DNA of 64,000 nt from Candidatus Contendibacter sp. (GCA_029624765.1 JARSSO010000020.1:1-64000), one strand, 5' to 3'; positions 1 through 10,986 are shown, counted from the stretch's first letter. The notes: a model not told the origin generated them from the letters alone. Numbers and translations are program-made.

Positions 1-27
1 GCGTCTGATCTCCATATCCAATCCACC

Positions 28-122
28 GGTTAGAGATGTGTGTAATGGACAGGGTTGGGGTGGGGGATTTCTGTTTTTAATATCAGTAAAATCATGTGGT
101 TATAGATATGTATAATGGACAG
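28..122. repeat. Imperfect 25-bp direct repeat pair
   Basis: Two copies of a 25-bp sequence, at 28-52 and 98-122, match at 22 of 25 positions and both end in TAATGGACAG. The second copy abuts the truncated transposase start. They are probably debris of insertion-sequence activity, but no full terminal inverted repeat is visible because the window begins here. Confidence 0.5.
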
Positions 123-125
123 TAC

Positions 126-182
126 TCTAACCACTTCCCACTCTTCATCCGTTAAATCACTCGGATATTTTTTATCAGTCAT
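126..182 (-). pseudogene. Truncated IS transposase N-terminus
   Basis: Reading leftwards from an ATG at 182, about 18 codons give MTDKKYPSDLTDEEWEVV, the characteristic opening of IS5-superfamily transposases (PSDLTDxEW). A good Shine-Dalgarno sequence (GGAGGAG) precedes it. Similarity stops near 126, where unrelated AT-rich repeat-containing sequence begins, so only a fragment remains. It lies just downstream of hrpB, whose C-terminal tail also looks altered, so an insertion followed by decay is the simplest reading. Confidence 0.6.
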
Positions 183-281
183 GGCGTAGCTCCTCCCTCA
201 AAATCGATTCAAAACGAAATTTCACGAAAGCCATACAATAAATTTGTTTTTAAAACAAGATGTTAGTTTTGGTATAGGCTC

Positions 282-2870
282 TTAAAATTTTATAAACCCG
301 ATTTTCTGGTATCCAGAGTTTCGGATCGGCTGGGCGCGTCGAGTCGGTGCGGCGGTCCAGGGATCGTCGGGCCAGGGATGCTTGGGGTAGCGGCCCTTCA
401 ACTCCTTTTTGACCTCGGCGTAGGTTCGTTCCCAGAAGCCGCGCAAATCCTGGGTGACCTGAATCGGCCGCCGGGCTGGCGACAAGAGATGCAGCGTCAC
501 TGCGATGCGCCCCTCGGCGATGCGCGGGGTATCGGCCAGCCCGAACATCTCCTGCAATTTCACCGCCAGCACCGGCGGTTCGCCCGGCGTGTACCGCAAG
601 CGCGGGCGCGAACCGCTGGGAACTTGCAAATGGGTCGGCGCCAGCGCGTTCAACCGTCCCCGCAATCGGCTGTCGAGCAGGCCGCGCAGCGCCGCTGACA
701 AATCCAGCCCCCGCAAGTGCTCGCGCCGGGTGACGCCGTCCAGCCACGGAGGCAGCCAGTCGTCCAGATGCTCCGCCAGCCAGCCGTCGGACACGTCCGG
801 CCAGCCGTCTTCCGGGAACCAGTGGCGCAAGGACAGCACCCGTGCTTGCCAGTCGCGCGGATCGTCGCTCCACGGCAAACCGTCCAGTCCCATCCGGCGG
901 ATGCCGGCCAGCATGGCCTGGCGCACCGCTGCCGGGTCGGGGTCGGCCAAGGGAGCCCTGTCAAGGATCACGGCGCCCAGCCGCCGCTCCCGGCGCGCGA
1001 CCACCGCCGCCTGCCGGTCGTCCCAGTTCACTTCCGCGACCATCCGCATCCGCCCGGCAAGGTGCGCTTCCAGATCGGCCGAATCGACGGGCGCGGCCAG
1101 CCAGATTCGACCGTCAGCGACGCCGGCGTCCAGGTGCGCCACCGCCAACCAGTCGCGGCCCAGCAACGGATCGCCGGTTAGCAGCCGCGCGCCGCGCCCG
1201 TTGGCCAGCAGATACCGGTCCGTGTCACCGTCGCGCCGCCGCGCCACCCGGTCGGGATAGGCCAGCGCCAGCAGCAGGCCGACGGTTTCCGCTGCTGGCG
1301 GCATTTCAGGTCCGGGACCGATCCCCAATAGTTGCCGCCAGCGTCGCGCCGCCCGATCCACCCGGACGCAGGCGGCGGGATCGGCCGGCCCGCCCCGCGC
1401 GCCATCGCGGCCCGCGCGCCGGAACCCTTGCAACGCCTCCAGCCGGGCGGTGAGGTCGCAGCCGAAAGGATGCGCGCCGCGCAACAGATCGCGCTCTTCC
1501 AGCAAAGCGGCTACATCGGCGGCCAGCGCGCCGTGCCCGAGCGCCGCGCCGCGCCGCAGCAGGTGTCCCAGCCGGGGGTGGGTCGGCAGATCGGCCAATT
1601 CCCGTCCGGTCGGGGTAATGCGCCCCCGATCGTCCAGGGCTTCCAATTCGGCCAGCAGCGCCCGCGCCTGGGCCAGCGCGCCGGGTGGCGGCGGATCGAG
1701 CCAGGCCAGCGCCAGTGGATCATTTACGCCCCATTGCGCCAGTTCCAGCGCCAGCGGCGCCAGATCGGCGTCAAGGATTTCCGGATCGCGGCGCGGCCGC
1801 AGCCGGTTCTGCGTGGCTTCGCTCCACAGGCGGTAGCAAACGCCCGGTCCCAGCCGGCCGGCGCGACCGGCCCGCTGTTCGGCGGCGTCGGCGGCGATGC
1901 GCGCCGTCTCCAGCCGGGTCAGGCCGCTGCGCGGGTCGAAGCGTGGAACGCGGGTCCAGCCGGCGTCCACCACGATGCCGATTCCTTCGATGGTCAGGCT
2001 GGTTTCGGCGATGGGGGTGGCGAGCACGACTTTACGCCGACCCTGGGGATCGAGCCGCAGGGCGCGCCGCTGAGCTTCGTCCGGCAGATCGCCATACAGC
2101 GGGACCAGGGCCAACCCGGCGCAAGCCGGTTCCGTCTCAAGCCGGCGGAGAACCTGACGAATTTCGCCGCCACCCGGCAGAAAAACCAAAAGGTCGCCGA
2201 CATGGCGGGGCAGGGCGGCCAACACGGCGCGCGCCACCGCGTTGCAATCGACGCCGTCGGGATCGCGCGGCAGGTAATGCCGGATCACCGGATGGGCGTG
2301 CCCCTCGCTGGTCACGAGGGGCGCGTCGCCGAGCAACCGGGCCACCGCCACGCCGTCCAGGGTCGCCGACATCACCAGCAGCCGCAGATCCCCGCGCAAG
2401 CCGCGCTGGCTGTCCAGGCACAAGGCCAGGGCCAGATCGGCGTGGAGACCGCGCTCGTGGAATTCGTCGAAAACGACCAGCCCCACCCCGTCCAGCGCGG
2501 GATCGCGTTGCAGGCGACGGGTCAGGATGCCCTCGGTCAGCACCTCGATCCGGGTCTGGCGCGACACTTGGTTGTCGAAACGGATGCGATAGCCCACGGT
2601 TTGGCCCACCGCTTCGCCCAGCAGGCTGGCCATGCGCGCCGCCGCCGCCCGCGCCGCCAACCGGCGCGGTTCCAGCAGCAGGATGGAGCGGCCGGTCAGC
2701 CATGGCTCGTTAAGCAGCGCCAGCGGAACGCGGGTGGTCTTGCCGGCTCCGGGCGGTGCTTGCAGCACCAGGGCGGCGGACTCGCGCAACGCGGTCCGAA
2801 TCGCCGGCAACGCGGGTTCAATGGGCAAGAGGGTGGAGTCGGTCGGTGGCGACGGGATGAGTGGAGGCAC
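282..2870 (-). CDS. hrpB: ATP-dependent helicase HrpB
   Basis: An 862-aa DEAH-type RNA/DNA helicase of the HrpB family, close to the family's usual 800-850 aa. Visible motifs are Walker A APPGAGKTT (residues 38-46), FDEFHER (motif II), MSATLDG (motif III), a helicase C-terminal region with TPIAETSLTIEG and QRAGRAGR, and the HrpB-specific C-terminal domain ending near YPKHPWPDDP. The cellular role of HrpB is poorly defined. The start is a GTG at 2870 without a clear ribosome binding site. After the expected end (WPDDPWTAAPTRR) the frame runs on for 17 residues (ending KIGFIKF) into AT-rich sequence beside the transposase remnant. That suggests the original stop was lost and the 3' end replaced. 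Confidence 0.95.
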   Translation of the reverse strand: MPPLIPSPPTDSTLLPIEPALPAIRTALRESAALVLQAPPGAGKTTRVPLALLNEPWLTGRSILLLEPRRLAARAAAARMASLLGEAVGQTVGYRIRFDNQVSRQTRIEVLTEGILTRRLQRDPALDGVGLVVFDEFHERGLHADLALALCLDSQRGLRGDLRLLVMSATLDGVAVARLLGDAPLVTSEGHAHPVIRHYLPRDPDGVDCNAVARAVLAALPRHVGDLLVFLPGGGEIRQVLRRLETEPACAGLALVPLYGDLPDEAQRRALRLDPQGRRKVVLATPIAETSLTIEGIGIVVDAGWTRVPRFDPRSGLTRLETARIAADAAEQRAGRAGRLGPGVCYRLWSEATQNRLRPRRDPEILDADLAPLALELAQWGVNDPLALAWLDPPPPGALAQARALLAELEALDDRGRITPTGRELADLPTHPRLGHLLRRGAALGHGALAADVAALLEERDLLRGAHPFGCDLTARLEALQGFRRAGRDGARGGPADPAACVRVDRAARRWRQLLGIGPGPEMPPAAETVGLLLALAYPDRVARRRDGDTDRYLLANGRGARLLTGDPLLGRDWLAVAHLDAGVADGRIWLAAPVDSADLEAHLAGRMRMVAEVNWDDRQAAVVARRERRLGAVILDRAPLADPDPAAVRQAMLAGIRRMGLDGLPWSDDPRDWQARVLSLRHWFPEDGWPDVSDGWLAEHLDDWLPPWLDGVTRREHLRGLDLSAALRGLLDSRLRGRLNALAPTHLQVPSGSRPRLRYTPGEPPVLAVKLQEMFGLADTPRIAEGRIAVTLHLLSPARRPIQVTQDLRGFWERTYAEVKKELKGRYPKHPWPDDPWTAAPTRRAQPIRNSGYQKIGFIKF

Positions 2871-3043
2871 GTTCGAAAGGTGGTGAAAGCGATGAAAGTA
2901 GTGAAGGCCGACGGGGCAACAGGCGGAGACGATGCGTCAAGTTGCGTTGCCGCGTGCATTATCGAAGGGCTTTGACTATGGTTTAACCAATCACACTTGG
3001 TTCGGCGGCAACGCCGACCATCCAAATCATACGCCAGCTTACA

Positions 3044-3418
3044 ATGAAGGATATCGTCGATATGGGTATCGCAAGCGACTTGTTGGCCAAACCTGGGGTT
3101 ATCGCCGTCGGTGAATACGCTTATCGGGGCGACCGGTTTTCCTACCGGGGCGCCTTGACCGAGGAATATGCCCGCATGGCCTCGATCATGTGTCGCGCCA
3201 CCACCATGGGCGCGAACATGGAAGGCGCGATGTTCGAGGCGCTGCGGTCGGGCAGCGGATTGCATCCGCCGCGCGGCTGGGTAGTGCATGGCCCCGCCCA
3301 TACCGTGTGCGTGATCGCGAACACGTTTTGCCTCCTTGATAATACCAGGGCGTCGATCAATGACATTGTCAAATTCATGTACAAAGCGTTGGCCAATGTG
3401 ACCCCCGATATGATCTGA
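3044..3418 (+). CDS. DUF2173-like small protein, copy 1
   Basis: A 124-aa protein with no recognised catalytic motif. It is the first of three tandem genes for the same fold. The N-terminus carries the shared pattern LL..PGVIAVGEY, the middle a helix rich in Met and Ala, and the C-terminus PPRGWVVHG....VCVIAN followed by a short helix, which matches copy 3 closely. The layout resembles DUF2173/roadblock-type proteins; the function is unknown. An internal ATG at 3062 is an alternative start, and neither start has a strong Shine-Dalgarno. It lies divergent from hrpB with about 170 bp between. Confidence 0.75.
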   Translation: MKDIVDMGIASDLLAKPGVIAVGEYAYRGDRFSYRGALTEEYARMASIMCRATTMGANMEGAMFEALRSGSGLHPPRGWVVHGPAHTVCVIANTFCLLDNTRASINDIVKFMYKALANVTPDMI

Positions 3419-3488
3419 TCCCGCAATGGTTGCCAAATCAAGGAAATTGAGAAATTGAGAAGATTGAGAAAATTTGGGAGAAGCGACG

Positions 3489-3890
3489 ATGACGAAACTT
3501 GACGAATTGATGAAATTACCCGGAGCGATGGCGGCTTTCGAGTTCCGGGGCAGCGGCGAATTGCTGGAGCAGCGCATCGCCTATCCCGATCGCATCGACG
3601 AATCCATCCTCGATCTGTTGGCCCACATGTGCGCGGCCAACATGAGCATCGCCACCATGCAGGCGCGGGGTTGGGAGAAGGTGACGACCATGACGGGGTT
3701 CTATCCGGTCCAGGAATTCACCCTGATCGGCTTCGATTGGTCGGTCGTGGTCAGCGGCTTGCACCGGGAGCAATACAAGCAAGCTGGCAAGTTCAGCCTG
3801 CCGCCGTTCATGGGAGTCGTCATGGCCAACGAAAAGGCCGATTACGAAGCGGCCTTCGCGATCCTGGAACAGCAGGAGCCGGTTCCATGA
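3489..3890 (+). CDS. DUF2173-like small protein, copy 2
   Basis: A 133-aa paralogue of the flanking genes. It opens with MTKLDELMKLPGAMAAFEF, the typical DUF2173 opening (helix, then LPG..A..EF), and continues with a Met-rich helix (HMCAANMSIATMQARGW) and a beta-rich half. The ATG at 3489 was chosen because GGGAG sits 8 bases upstream; a TTG at 3474 is possible. The stop overlaps the ATG of copy 3 (ATGA), so the two are translationally coupled. It lacks the PPRGW motif of copies 1 and 3, so it has diverged in the C-terminal half. Confidence 0.8.
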   Translation: MTKLDELMKLPGAMAAFEFRGSGELLEQRIAYPDRIDESILDLLAHMCAANMSIATMQARGWEKVTTMTGFYPVQEFTLIGFDWSVVVSGLHREQYKQAGKFSLPPFMGVVMANEKADYEAAFAILEQQEPVP

Positions 3891-4225
3891 GCATGATCCG
3901 GCGGTTACTCGCTTTGGACGGTGTCAACGTGGTTTGCCACTTTCGCGACGACGGCTATCTGATCGAGGGCTATGGCCTCATGAGCCACAATGACATGGGC
4001 CGGCTGGCGCAGTTCGCCCGCGACTATCGGCGGATGATTCAGGGCAATGCCGATCAGTTGGCCATGTTCACCAACATGCGCGGCTGGACTCCGCCCCGGG
4101 GTTGGATTGTGCGCGGCGTGACCCAGTCGGTGTGCGGCGTCGCCAACCTGGTCTGCGTCGTGGACAGCAGCGGAGCGCCACTGAACGAAATCCTGCTGGA
4201 ATTAAGGGAAGTTTCGCATTGGTAG
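3887..4225 (+). CDS. DUF2173-like small protein, copy 3
   Basis: A 112-aa paralogue whose ATG overlaps the preceding stop. It has an N-terminal LLALDGVNVVCHF strand region, a helix with Met residues, then PPRGWIVRGVTQSVCGVAN, which mirrors copy 1. Three related subunits in one short operon suggest a hetero-oligomer, as roadblock-type proteins often form, but no sequence motif states a partner or substrate. No terminator is seen after the stop. Confidence 0.78.
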   Translation: MSMIRRLLALDGVNVVCHFRDDGYLIEGYGLMSHNDMGRLAQFARDYRRMIQGNADQLAMFTNMRGWTPPRGWIVRGVTQSVCGVANLVCVVDSSGAPLNEILLELREVSHW

Positions 4226-4488
4226 AGGGCCGCTGAAATTATCGGTCGTTTCCATCGTCTAACCGAAGACTTCTTTCGACGTTTCCTGTGGAAGCGGGCG
4301 GTCGATCCCGATGAACGTCGCTGATGGTTGGCAGGCGCCATGAGGCTGTAATGTATCGGAACAGACGATTTTCGCGAACGGTCCTCAAAACCGCCCGGCG
4401 TGGTCAAGAACCGGCGCGGCGCCTCGGCCAAGGGCGGGAAAGGTTTTGTTGTTATTTTGTAGCCAAGCCGTGGTTTTTTTAATACTCT
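4226..4488. other. Intergenic region, no gene seen
   Basis: 263 bases between the DUF2173-like operon and the L,D-transpeptidase. It has short AT-rich stretches near the right end (TTTTTTAATACTCT) that could hold a promoter for the downstream gene. No convincing ORF, RNA or repeat was found. Confidence 0.4.
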
Positions 4489-4545
4489 ATGAGTATGATG
4501 ACGCGATTTGGTTTGTCCTTTGAAAGCCTTGGGTTTGTCACCGCC

Positions 4546-6444
4546 ATGTCTAAGCGAATTATCGTTTCCCTAGGGATTTGCAGTCTGCTGGGCGCTTGCG
4601 CGCTGAATGTCTGGCCGGTGGCGGCGCAAGTCGTCGGTGGTCCGGGAACCTCAGTGCAAAACGCCGCCGCGCCCGCCGTGGCGAGTTTGGACGCCTCCCA
4701 GGGTCCAGCGCCCTTGAGACCCTCCAGGGAAATTGAGCCGACCGGTGACGAGATGGAGCCGGAAACACCCGCCGCGCCAGCGGAAACGGCGGAAACGGTG
4801 GCCGCGCCGCTGCCGCTGCCGCCCTGTCCGGCGGGCGCGGCCAGTCTGGACAGCCGGGTTGCCATCCAGATTTGCCAGCGGGTGCGCGCCGACCCGCCGC
4901 CGACCCACTTGACCGTCGACGGTCGCGCCTTGCGGTCGCTGGAGTCCACCATTCAGTTCTATGCCCAGCGCGAGTACCGGCCGGGCTGGCTTGAGGCCGA
5001 CGGCGACCCGTCGCCGGCGGCCGAGGATTTGTTGAAGGCCGTGGCCGAAGCCGATCAGGAAGGGTTGCGGGGCGCCGATTACCGGCCGGCCGAGCTGCAC
5101 AAGCGGCTCAAGGCCATCCAGCAGCAAGGGTCGGCGGCGAATCCCGATGCGCTGGCCGAATTCGATCTGCTGTTCACCGACACCTTCCTGACCTATGGCT
5201 CCCACCTGCTGGCCGGCCGGTTGCCGCCCCGCAGGGTGGATCCCGACTGGGCGATCAAGCCCCGCTCCCGCGATCTGGTGGTGGTGCTGCGGGAGGCGCT
5301 GGCCAAGGAAACGGTGAGCCAGTCGTTGCGGGCGCTGCGGCCGCGCGAGAAGGGCTATGTCCAGTTGCGCGAGGTGTTGCGCAAGTACCGCGAGGTCGCG
5401 GCGGCCGGCGGCTGGCCGACGGTGGTCGCTGGCCTGGCGTCCGGGGCGCAGGGTCCCCGGGTGCGGGATTTGCGCGCCCGGTTGCAGGCCAGCGGCGACC
5501 TGTCCGGCGGTGACGCGCCCGGCAAGACCGAGTCAGCGGTGTTCGACAAGACGGTGACCGACGCGGTGCGCCGCTTTCAGAAACGGCATGGCCTGGCGGA
5601 AACCGGAACCGTCAACGCCGAGACGCAAGCGGCGTTGAACGTATCGGTCACCGAGCGCATCCGCCAGGTCGAATTGAACCTGGAACGCTGGCGCTGGATG
5701 CCGGACGACTTGGGTTCGCGCTACATCCTGGTCAACATCCCCAGCTTCAAGATGAAAGTGTTCGAGGACGACAAGCGGGTCATCGAGTCGAACGTGGTGG
5801 TGGGCCGGCAGGAGCGGCAAACCCCGGCTTTCACCGCCAACATGGCCTATCTGGTGCTCAGCCCGAAATGGTACGTGCCGCGCTCCATCGCGGTGAAGGA
5901 CAAGCTGCCGCAACTCAAGCGCAGCCCCTATGCCCTGGCGCGACAGAACATCCGCGTGTTCAACAGCGCCGGCCAGGAGATCAAGCCGGGAGCGATCAAC
6001 TGGCGCGCGGTCAGCGCCAGCAACTTCAACTATCAGTTGCGTCAGGACGCCGGCCCCCGCAACGCGCTGGGCGGGATCAAGTTCATGTTTCCGAATCCCT
6101 ACAACGTCTATTTGCACGATACGCCGTCACGCGAGCTGTTCAGCCGCAGCCAGCGCACCTTCAGCTCCGGCTGCATCCGGATTTCCAATCCGGTCGAACT
6201 GGCCGAGTATCTGCTGAAATTCGATCCGAAGTGGACGCGGGAGACGATCAAGACCGCTTCCGCCAGTGGCAAGCAGCGGGTGGTCAACCTGCCCCGGACG
6301 GTGCCGGTGTATCTGTTGTATTGGACCGCCTGGGTGGATGAGGACGGGCTGGTGAATTTCCGCAACGACATCTACCAGCGCGACAAGCCGATGATTCGGG
6401 CGCTGTACGACGGAAGCGGCGCGAGCGGCAAGAAGGGCGCGTAG
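4546..6444 (+). CDS. L,D-transpeptidase, YcbB (LdtD) type
   Basis: A periplasmic peptidoglycan cross-linking enzyme that forms meso-DAP to meso-DAP (3-3) bridges. From the ATG at 4546 the N-terminus is a signal peptide (MSKRIIVSLGICSLLGAC) with a possible lipobox LGAC; a start at 4489 adds 19 residues. There follow a Pro/Ala-rich linker, the YcbB scaffold domain (FYAQREYRPGWL), a peptidoglycan-binding domain (DAVRRFQKRHGLAETG), and the YkuD catalytic domain with YLHDTPSRELF and the nucleophile motif SSGCIRI (Cys 543 from this start). Length and domain order match LdtD. It is followed by a strong terminator, so it is probably monocistronic. Confidence 0.92.
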   Translation: MSKRIIVSLGICSLLGACALNVWPVAAQVVGGPGTSVQNAAAPAVASLDASQGPAPLRPSREIEPTGDEMEPETPAAPAETAETVAAPLPLPPCPAGAASLDSRVAIQICQRVRADPPPTHLTVDGRALRSLESTIQFYAQREYRPGWLEADGDPSPAAEDLLKAVAEADQEGLRGADYRPAELHKRLKAIQQQGSAANPDALAEFDLLFTDTFLTYGSHLLAGRLPPRRVDPDWAIKPRSRDLVVVLREALAKETVSQSLRALRPREKGYVQLREVLRKYREVAAAGGWPTVVAGLASGAQGPRVRDLRARLQASGDLSGGDAPGKTESAVFDKTVTDAVRRFQKRHGLAETGTVNAETQAALNVSVTERIRQVELNLERWRWMPDDLGSRYILVNIPSFKMKVFEDDKRVIESNVVVGRQERQTPAFTANMAYLVLSPKWYVPRSIAVKDKLPQLKRSPYALARQNIRVFNSAGQEIKPGAINWRAVSASNFNYQLRQDAGPRNALGGIKFMFPNPYNVYLHDTPSRELFSRSQRTFSSGCIRISNPVELAEYLLKFDPKWTRETIKTASASGKQRVVNLPRTVPVYLLYWTAWVDEDGLVNFRNDIYQRDKPMIRALYDGSGASGKKGA

Positions 6445-6468
6445 CCGATCCGACGGCGAGTCTGAACG

Positions 6469-6504
6469 ATCCCCCGGCCATGACGGCCGGGGGATTTTTG
6501 TTTT
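6469..6504 (+). terminator. Rho-independent terminator after L,D-transpeptidase
   Basis: A perfect 11-bp stem (6469-6479 with 6485-6495, arm ATCCCCCGGCC) with a 5-base loop, followed by TTTTTGTTTT. It ends 15 bases before the truA start. Confidence 0.9.
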
Positions 6505-6519
6505 GAGCGGAGTCGATGA

Positions 6520-7308
6520 ATGCGCGTGGCGGTGGGCGTGCAGTATGACGGGTCCGGGTTCCAGGGCTGGCAGGCGCAGCGGCCGGGCGTGCGAACCGTG
6601 CAGACCGTACTGGAACAGGGGCTGACCCGGGTGGCCGACCATCCGGTTCGATTGACATGCGCCGGCCGTACCGACGCCGGGGTGCATGGCGTGGGCCAGG
6701 TCGCGCATTTCGACACCACGGCGGTGCGTTCGGCGCGAAGCTGGGTGTTGGGCGGCAACGCCCATTTGCCTGCGGATCTGAGCCTGAGCTGGGCGCGGGA
6801 CGTGCCGGACGATTTCCATGCCCGTTTCGCCGCGCTGGCCCGCCGCTATCGTTATCTGATCCTCAACCGCCCGCGGCGCTCGGCGCTGTGGCGGGGGCGG
6901 GCGGCCTGGTGCCACCGGCCGCTCGACGCGGAACGGATGAACGAGGCGGGGCAGGCGTTGCTTGGCGAGCACGATTTCAGCGCGTTCCGCGCCGCCGAAT
7001 GCCAGGCGCGGCATCCGATCCGGGAAATCCGGGAACTGACGGTGGGGCGGCGGGGCGGCGGGATCGTGCTGGAGGTCGAGGCCAATGCGTTCCTGCATCA
7101 CATGGTGCGCAACATCGCCGGGGTGTTGATGGCGATTGGGGCCGGCGACCGGCCGGTCGAATGGGCGCGGGAAGTATTGGAGCAGCGCGACCGAACGCGG
7201 GCGGGCGTCACCGCGCCGGCGGAGGGCCTGTATCTGCTCGCGGTGCGTTACCCGGAACGGTTCGGCTTGCCGGCGGGCGCCGAACCCATGCCGGGGTTTG
7301 ATGCGTGA
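6520..7308 (+). CDS. truA: tRNA pseudouridine synthase A
   Basis: A 262-aa enzyme that isomerises U38-U40 in the anticodon arm of tRNAs. The catalytic motif CAGRTDAGVHG places the nucleophilic Asp at residue 52. Other family hallmarks are YDGSGFQGWQ at the N-terminus, RRYRYLI in the middle and NAFLHHMVRNIAG near the C-terminus. The length is typical for the family. The ATG at 6520 lies just after the upstream terminator, so its promoter must be very close or it depends on read-through. It converges with ygiQ with only 4 bases between the stops. Confidence 0.97.
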   Translation: MRVAVGVQYDGSGFQGWQAQRPGVRTVQTVLEQGLTRVADHPVRLTCAGRTDAGVHGVGQVAHFDTTAVRSARSWVLGGNAHLPADLSLSWARDVPDDFHARFAALARRYRYLILNRPRRSALWRGRAAWCHRPLDAERMNEAGQALLGEHDFSAFRAAECQARHPIREIRELTVGRRGGGIVLEVEANAFLHHMVRNIAGVLMAIGAGDRPVEWAREVLEQRDRTRAGVTAPAEGLYLLAVRYPERFGLPAGAEPMPGFDA

Positions 7309-7312
7309 GGCG

Positions 7313-9484
<2,172 letters not shown>

Positions 9485-9640
9485 GGACGTTCGGAGCGGG
9501 TAGGGCTGGTAATAGGGCGGGATGTTCGAGAAGAGTATTGGATAGAAATACGAAATATGCCTGAGAATAGACACATCTCAAAATTGAGAGTAAGGAGCAA
9601 ATATTAAAAAGCGCATAAAGGTCGACATCTACGACTCTAG

Positions 9641-9803
9641 GCCGGAATACCGCTGCACACGCTTATGGAGATGGAAAGCTGGAAGGACGCGGAGATGGTC
9701 CGCAGGTACGCCCATTTCAGCGCGGCGCGCTTGCGGACCTATGCGGAAAGCACCGTGCGACGTTACGAATCCGGCACAGCGAAACGCCGATACGGCGTAA
9801 CTG

Positions 9804-9808
<5 letters not shown>
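9641..9808 (+). pseudogene. C-terminal remnant of a second tyrosine integrase
   Basis: In frame from 9641 the sequence reads AGIPLHTLMEMESWKDAEM, then a VRRYAHFS catalytic-tyrosine motif and a tail resembling the prophage integrase (AGTPLHALMELGGWKDAAM, MVRKYAHFS). A stop codon lies just before 9641 in this frame, so only about the last 55 codons survive. The reading frame ends at a TGA inside the attL repeat, in the same position relative to the tRNA repeat that the intact int occupies at the other end. This marks an earlier element that used the same tRNA. Confidence 0.85.
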
Positions 9809-9862
<54 letters not shown>

Positions 9863-9969
9863 CTTGGAAACACAAGCCCCTTTTCAATCAACCACCTAAG
9901 CGTACCGGTCGGGCGTCAAAGTGACAGAAAAGGCCACAGGCGGACTCTGCACGCCAGCAGGACGGCACA

Positions 9970-10566
9970 CTATCGACACAACCCCTCGCACGGCGTGCCA
10001 TCCCCATCTCGATCCAGCCGCAGTACCCCGCACCGTGCCAGGTAGCCCCGCGCTTCCTCGCACGAGGCCATTTGCCCGCAGCTCCACTTGACGCATTCGC
10101 CGGCCCACACCCCGCGCCGTTCGCGTTGCGCTTCCGCTTCCACCGCAAGCAATTCGGAATCCTGGCTGTACTGGCGGTACACCACTGCCAAGCCACGGGC
10201 CACCAACTCATGACTCACGTCCATTTCGGTGAAGTTCCCACCGGGTTGCTTCACCATCACCCGCCCGACCGCCCGACCGTAGCGATCCACGGTCAGCGCC
10301 ACCACGCGCGCCTCCCGATCCAGCGCCAGCGACACCAGCGCCTCCCGACTCTGGGCGCTGAACGGCTGGTTGCGTTCCGGCGCATCAATCCCCGCCAACC
10401 GCACCTTGACCGGCTGTTTGTCATCCACCAGCACCGTCAACGTATCGCCATCGGCCACCGCGACCACCCGGCCCGTCAGCGTGTCCGCCGATACCGGAAT
10501 TCCCGCAACGACCAGGGCCAGGAACAGCAACACCCCGCTACCCGCAATCCGCCTGATCATGTCCAT
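9970..10566 (-). CDS. Secreted thermonuclease-like protein with Excalibur domain
   Basis: A 198-aa protein with an N-terminal signal sequence (GVLLFLALVVAGIPVSA). A staphylococcal-nuclease-like domain follows: VVAVADGDTLTV, then KVRLAGIDAPE and DRYGRAVG, the pattern carrying the Ca-binding and catalytic Asp, Arg and Glu residues of SNase. The C-terminus is an Excalibur-type Ca-binding motif DRDGDGTPCE with paired cysteines. It lies downstream of the repressor gene on the same strand and overlaps its 3' end by 29 bases, so it is probably expressed in the lysogen. A role in degrading foreign DNA outside the cytoplasm is inference. Confidence 0.85.
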   Translation of the reverse strand: MDMIRRIAGSGVLLFLALVVAGIPVSADTLTGRVVAVADGDTLTVLVDDKQPVKVRLAGIDAPERNQPFSAQSREALVSLALDREARVVALTVDRYGRAVGRVMVKQPGGNFTEMDVSHELVARGLAVVYRQYSQDSELLAVEAEAQRERRGVWAGECVKWSCGQMASCEEARGYLARCGVLRLDRDGDGTPCEGLCR

Positions 10567-10903
10567 CTACCGATTGAGCCAGCGCAGCAATAACTTTCTG
10601 CATCGCATCCTGTTTATCGGGTGACAGCCGGTCAAACATTCGGCCAACCACGACCGCGCGGGGACTCAATTCCGCGCACGCCGCCGGTTGTTGCTCGATG
10701 GCGCCACGATCCAGCCAACCCGATTCAAGCCGCAGCGTCCGCTCCAACTTCCGCGCCGTTTTCTCGCCGATGTTCCGGTGACCCATCAACAATTGATTGA
10801 GGTACTGCACACTCAGGCCAACAGAGTCAGCAAACGATTGCTGAGAGTGACACTCAGACACCAGCAGCTTTAAGTTTTGGAGACGAGTCAAGGTTATTTC
10901 CAT
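10538..10903 (-). CDS. Prophage repressor-like HTH protein (CI analogue)
   Basis: A 121-aa protein with an N-terminal XRE-like helix-turn-helix (SQQSFADSVGLSVQYLNQLLMG, residues about 20-40) and a short C-terminal segment (MFDRLSPDKQDAMQKVIAALA) that could mediate oligomerisation. There is no LexA-type peptidase domain, so induction is unlikely to use RecA-driven self-cleavage; an antirepressor (37192-38178) fits that. It is divergent from the cro-like gene with three operator-like sites in the 83-bp gap. Confidence 0.8.
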   Translation of the reverse strand: MEITLTRLQNLKLLVSECHSQQSFADSVGLSVQYLNQLLMGHRNIGEKTARKLERTLRLESGWLDRGAIEQQPAACAELSPRAVVVGRMFDRLSPDKQDAMQKVIAALAQSVDGHDQADCG

Positions 10904-10916
10904 ACGTAAACACTAA

Positions 10917-10974
10917 AGCAATTGCTACACGCTGTCATTCAAGCAAGTGCTTGATATTTTCTACAGCGATTGCT
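10917..10974. promoter_or_regulatory. Three operator-like sites between repressor and cro-like genes
   Basis: Three 10-bp sites with the form AGC(A/G)A(T/G)TGCT: AGCAATTGCT (10917-10926, a perfect palindrome), AGCAAGTGCT (10942-10951) and AGCGATTGCT (10965-10974), spaced 25 and 23 bp. The second touches the -35 and the third overlaps the -10 of the rightward promoter. The same site type recurs at 39143 and 39165. Confidence 0.8.
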
Positions 10975-10979
10975 ATAAA
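10951..10979 (+). promoter_or_regulatory. Rightward early promoter (pR-like)
   Basis: TTGATA (10951-10956), a 17-base spacer, then TATAAA (10974-10979). The predicted start point, about 7 bases on, falls at or next to the ATG of the cro-like gene at 10987, so the first message may be leaderless. Confidence 0.75.
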
Positions 10980-10986
10980 TAGCAGC

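Noticed and set aside
1332..2975. A 547-aa open frame on the plus strand opposite hrpB
   Set aside because: It mirrors the hrpB coding strand, has no domain and is Gln/Arg/Gly-rich, as expected from the complement of high-GC coding DNA.
2696..3577. A 293-aa minus-strand frame over the DUF2173-like genes
   Set aside because: It lies opposite genes with family similarity and good coupling, and contains no recognisable domain.
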